Assembly: GCA_947169005.1 (NCBI GenBank)
Contig: CAMVOG010000147.1
Location: 1-6,098 of the forward strand
Length of the DNA stretch: 6,098 nt
DNA from: an uncultured Clostridia bacterium
GTDB lineage: Bacteria; Bacillota; Clostridia; Oscillospirales; Oscillospiraceae
Reading direction: 5' to 3'
The notes under the pieces are model-generated. The model was given only the letters and a program-made list of their open reading frames with translations. It did not search any database and was not told the origin of the DNA. Of this stretch, positions 5,921 through 6,098 are shown one piece after another. How positions within the stretch are numbered: position 1 is the first letter of the stretch; the number at the start of each line of letters is the position of its first letter. A program made the translations under genes and the position numbers.

Positions 5921-6098
5921 GCTTCCCCTTGGGGGAAGCTGTCGCCCGCAGGCGACTGATGAGGGGCTTGCTGACGGCTGGACTCAGCGTCAAGGTATTT
6001 GATGTGATTTTGTCTGGTTTCACATCAAAAATAATTCTTTTACATCAAAGTGGGTGCAAGCCCCTCATCCGCCCCAGTGTGCGCACTGGGGCACCTTC
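5921..6098. repeat. MITE-like inverted-repeat element, cut by the right window edge
   Basis: A 14-bp perfect inverted repeat, GATGAGGGGCTTGC (5958-5971) and its complement (6056-6069), is flanked on its outer sides by hairpins: GTCGCC/GGCGAC (5941-5956) on the left and GCCCCAGTG/CACTGGGGC (6071-6092) on the right. Each is joined on its outer side to a related GAAGSTG motif (GAAGCTG 5935-5941; GAAGGTG as the complement of 6092-6098). A further outer hairpin GCTTCCCC/GGGGAAGC (5921-5939) sits at the left end; its counterpart would lie beyond 6098. The interior (5972-6055) is AT-richer with two more palindromes and no coding sequence. This architecture fits a miniature non-autonomous element or a clustered intergenic repeat. 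No transposase or target duplication is visible because the right end is missing. Confidence 0.6.
5998..6049. repeat. TTTGATGT/ACATCAAA triplet inside the right-end element
   Basis: TTTGATGTGA (5998-6007) and TCACATCAAA (6020-6029) form a 10-bp inverted repeat with a 12-base loop. A third half, ACATCAAA, occurs at 6042-6049, exactly 20 bp after the copy at 6022-6029. This could be a hairpin plus stray copy, or protein-binding half-sites. No promoter was recognised nearby. Confidence 0.5.

Noticed and set aside
5921..6098. Structured RNA gene or riboswitch
   Set aside because: The hairpins match an inverted-repeat element layout. I recognise no tRNA, rRNA or known riboswitch core.

Overview
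The window looks like a chromosomal segment from a GC-rich member of the Clostridia, most likely a gut Oscillospiraceae/Ruminococcaceae-type organism. This rests on the GC-heavy coding, AGGAG-type ribosome binding sites, the gene families present (ClpC with a UVR-like linker, a long DUF3656-type U32 protein, a TrhP-type U32 protein) and the short palindromic intergenic repeats typical of such genomes. The taxonomic call is an inference from style and family content. No marker gene is present.

Layout. The plus strand carries the 3' part of a clpC-like AAA+ unfoldase gene (2-1378), cut by the left edge. It converges on a minus-strand cluster of three genes, transcribed right to left: a membrane-anchored alpha/beta-hydrolase-fold protein (5839-4832), a 675-residue U32/DUF3656 protein (4815-2788) and the U32 protein TrhP (2698-1499). 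The first two are 16 bp apart. The last two are separated by 89 bp holding three GC-rich hairpins. The right end (about 5840-6098) has no gene that I can support. It is a chain of hairpins with inverted ends that resembles a miniature inverted-repeat element running off the window.

Biology. ClpC would unfold proteins for ClpP. TrhP belongs to the U32 iron-sulfur proteins that hydroxylate U34 of certain tRNAs using prephenate. Its partner resembles the long U32 class containing the E. coli 23S rRNA hydroxylation protein RlhA. Together they suggest a small RNA-hydroxylation operon. The hydrolase-fold protein upstream has no obvious link to this and lacks the expected nucleophilic serine, having glycine instead, so it may be a pseudoenzyme.

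The most unusual structure is the 3'-3' junction at 1374-1525. Two arrays of a 7-bp repeat, in inverted orientation, flank a perfect 19-bp-stem hairpin. Each heptad carries a TAA in the direction of the incoming gene. Because 7 is not a multiple of 3, each array places stops in all three frames, and both convergent genes actually end on one of these TAAs. It reads like a ready-made unit for ending both translation and transcription.
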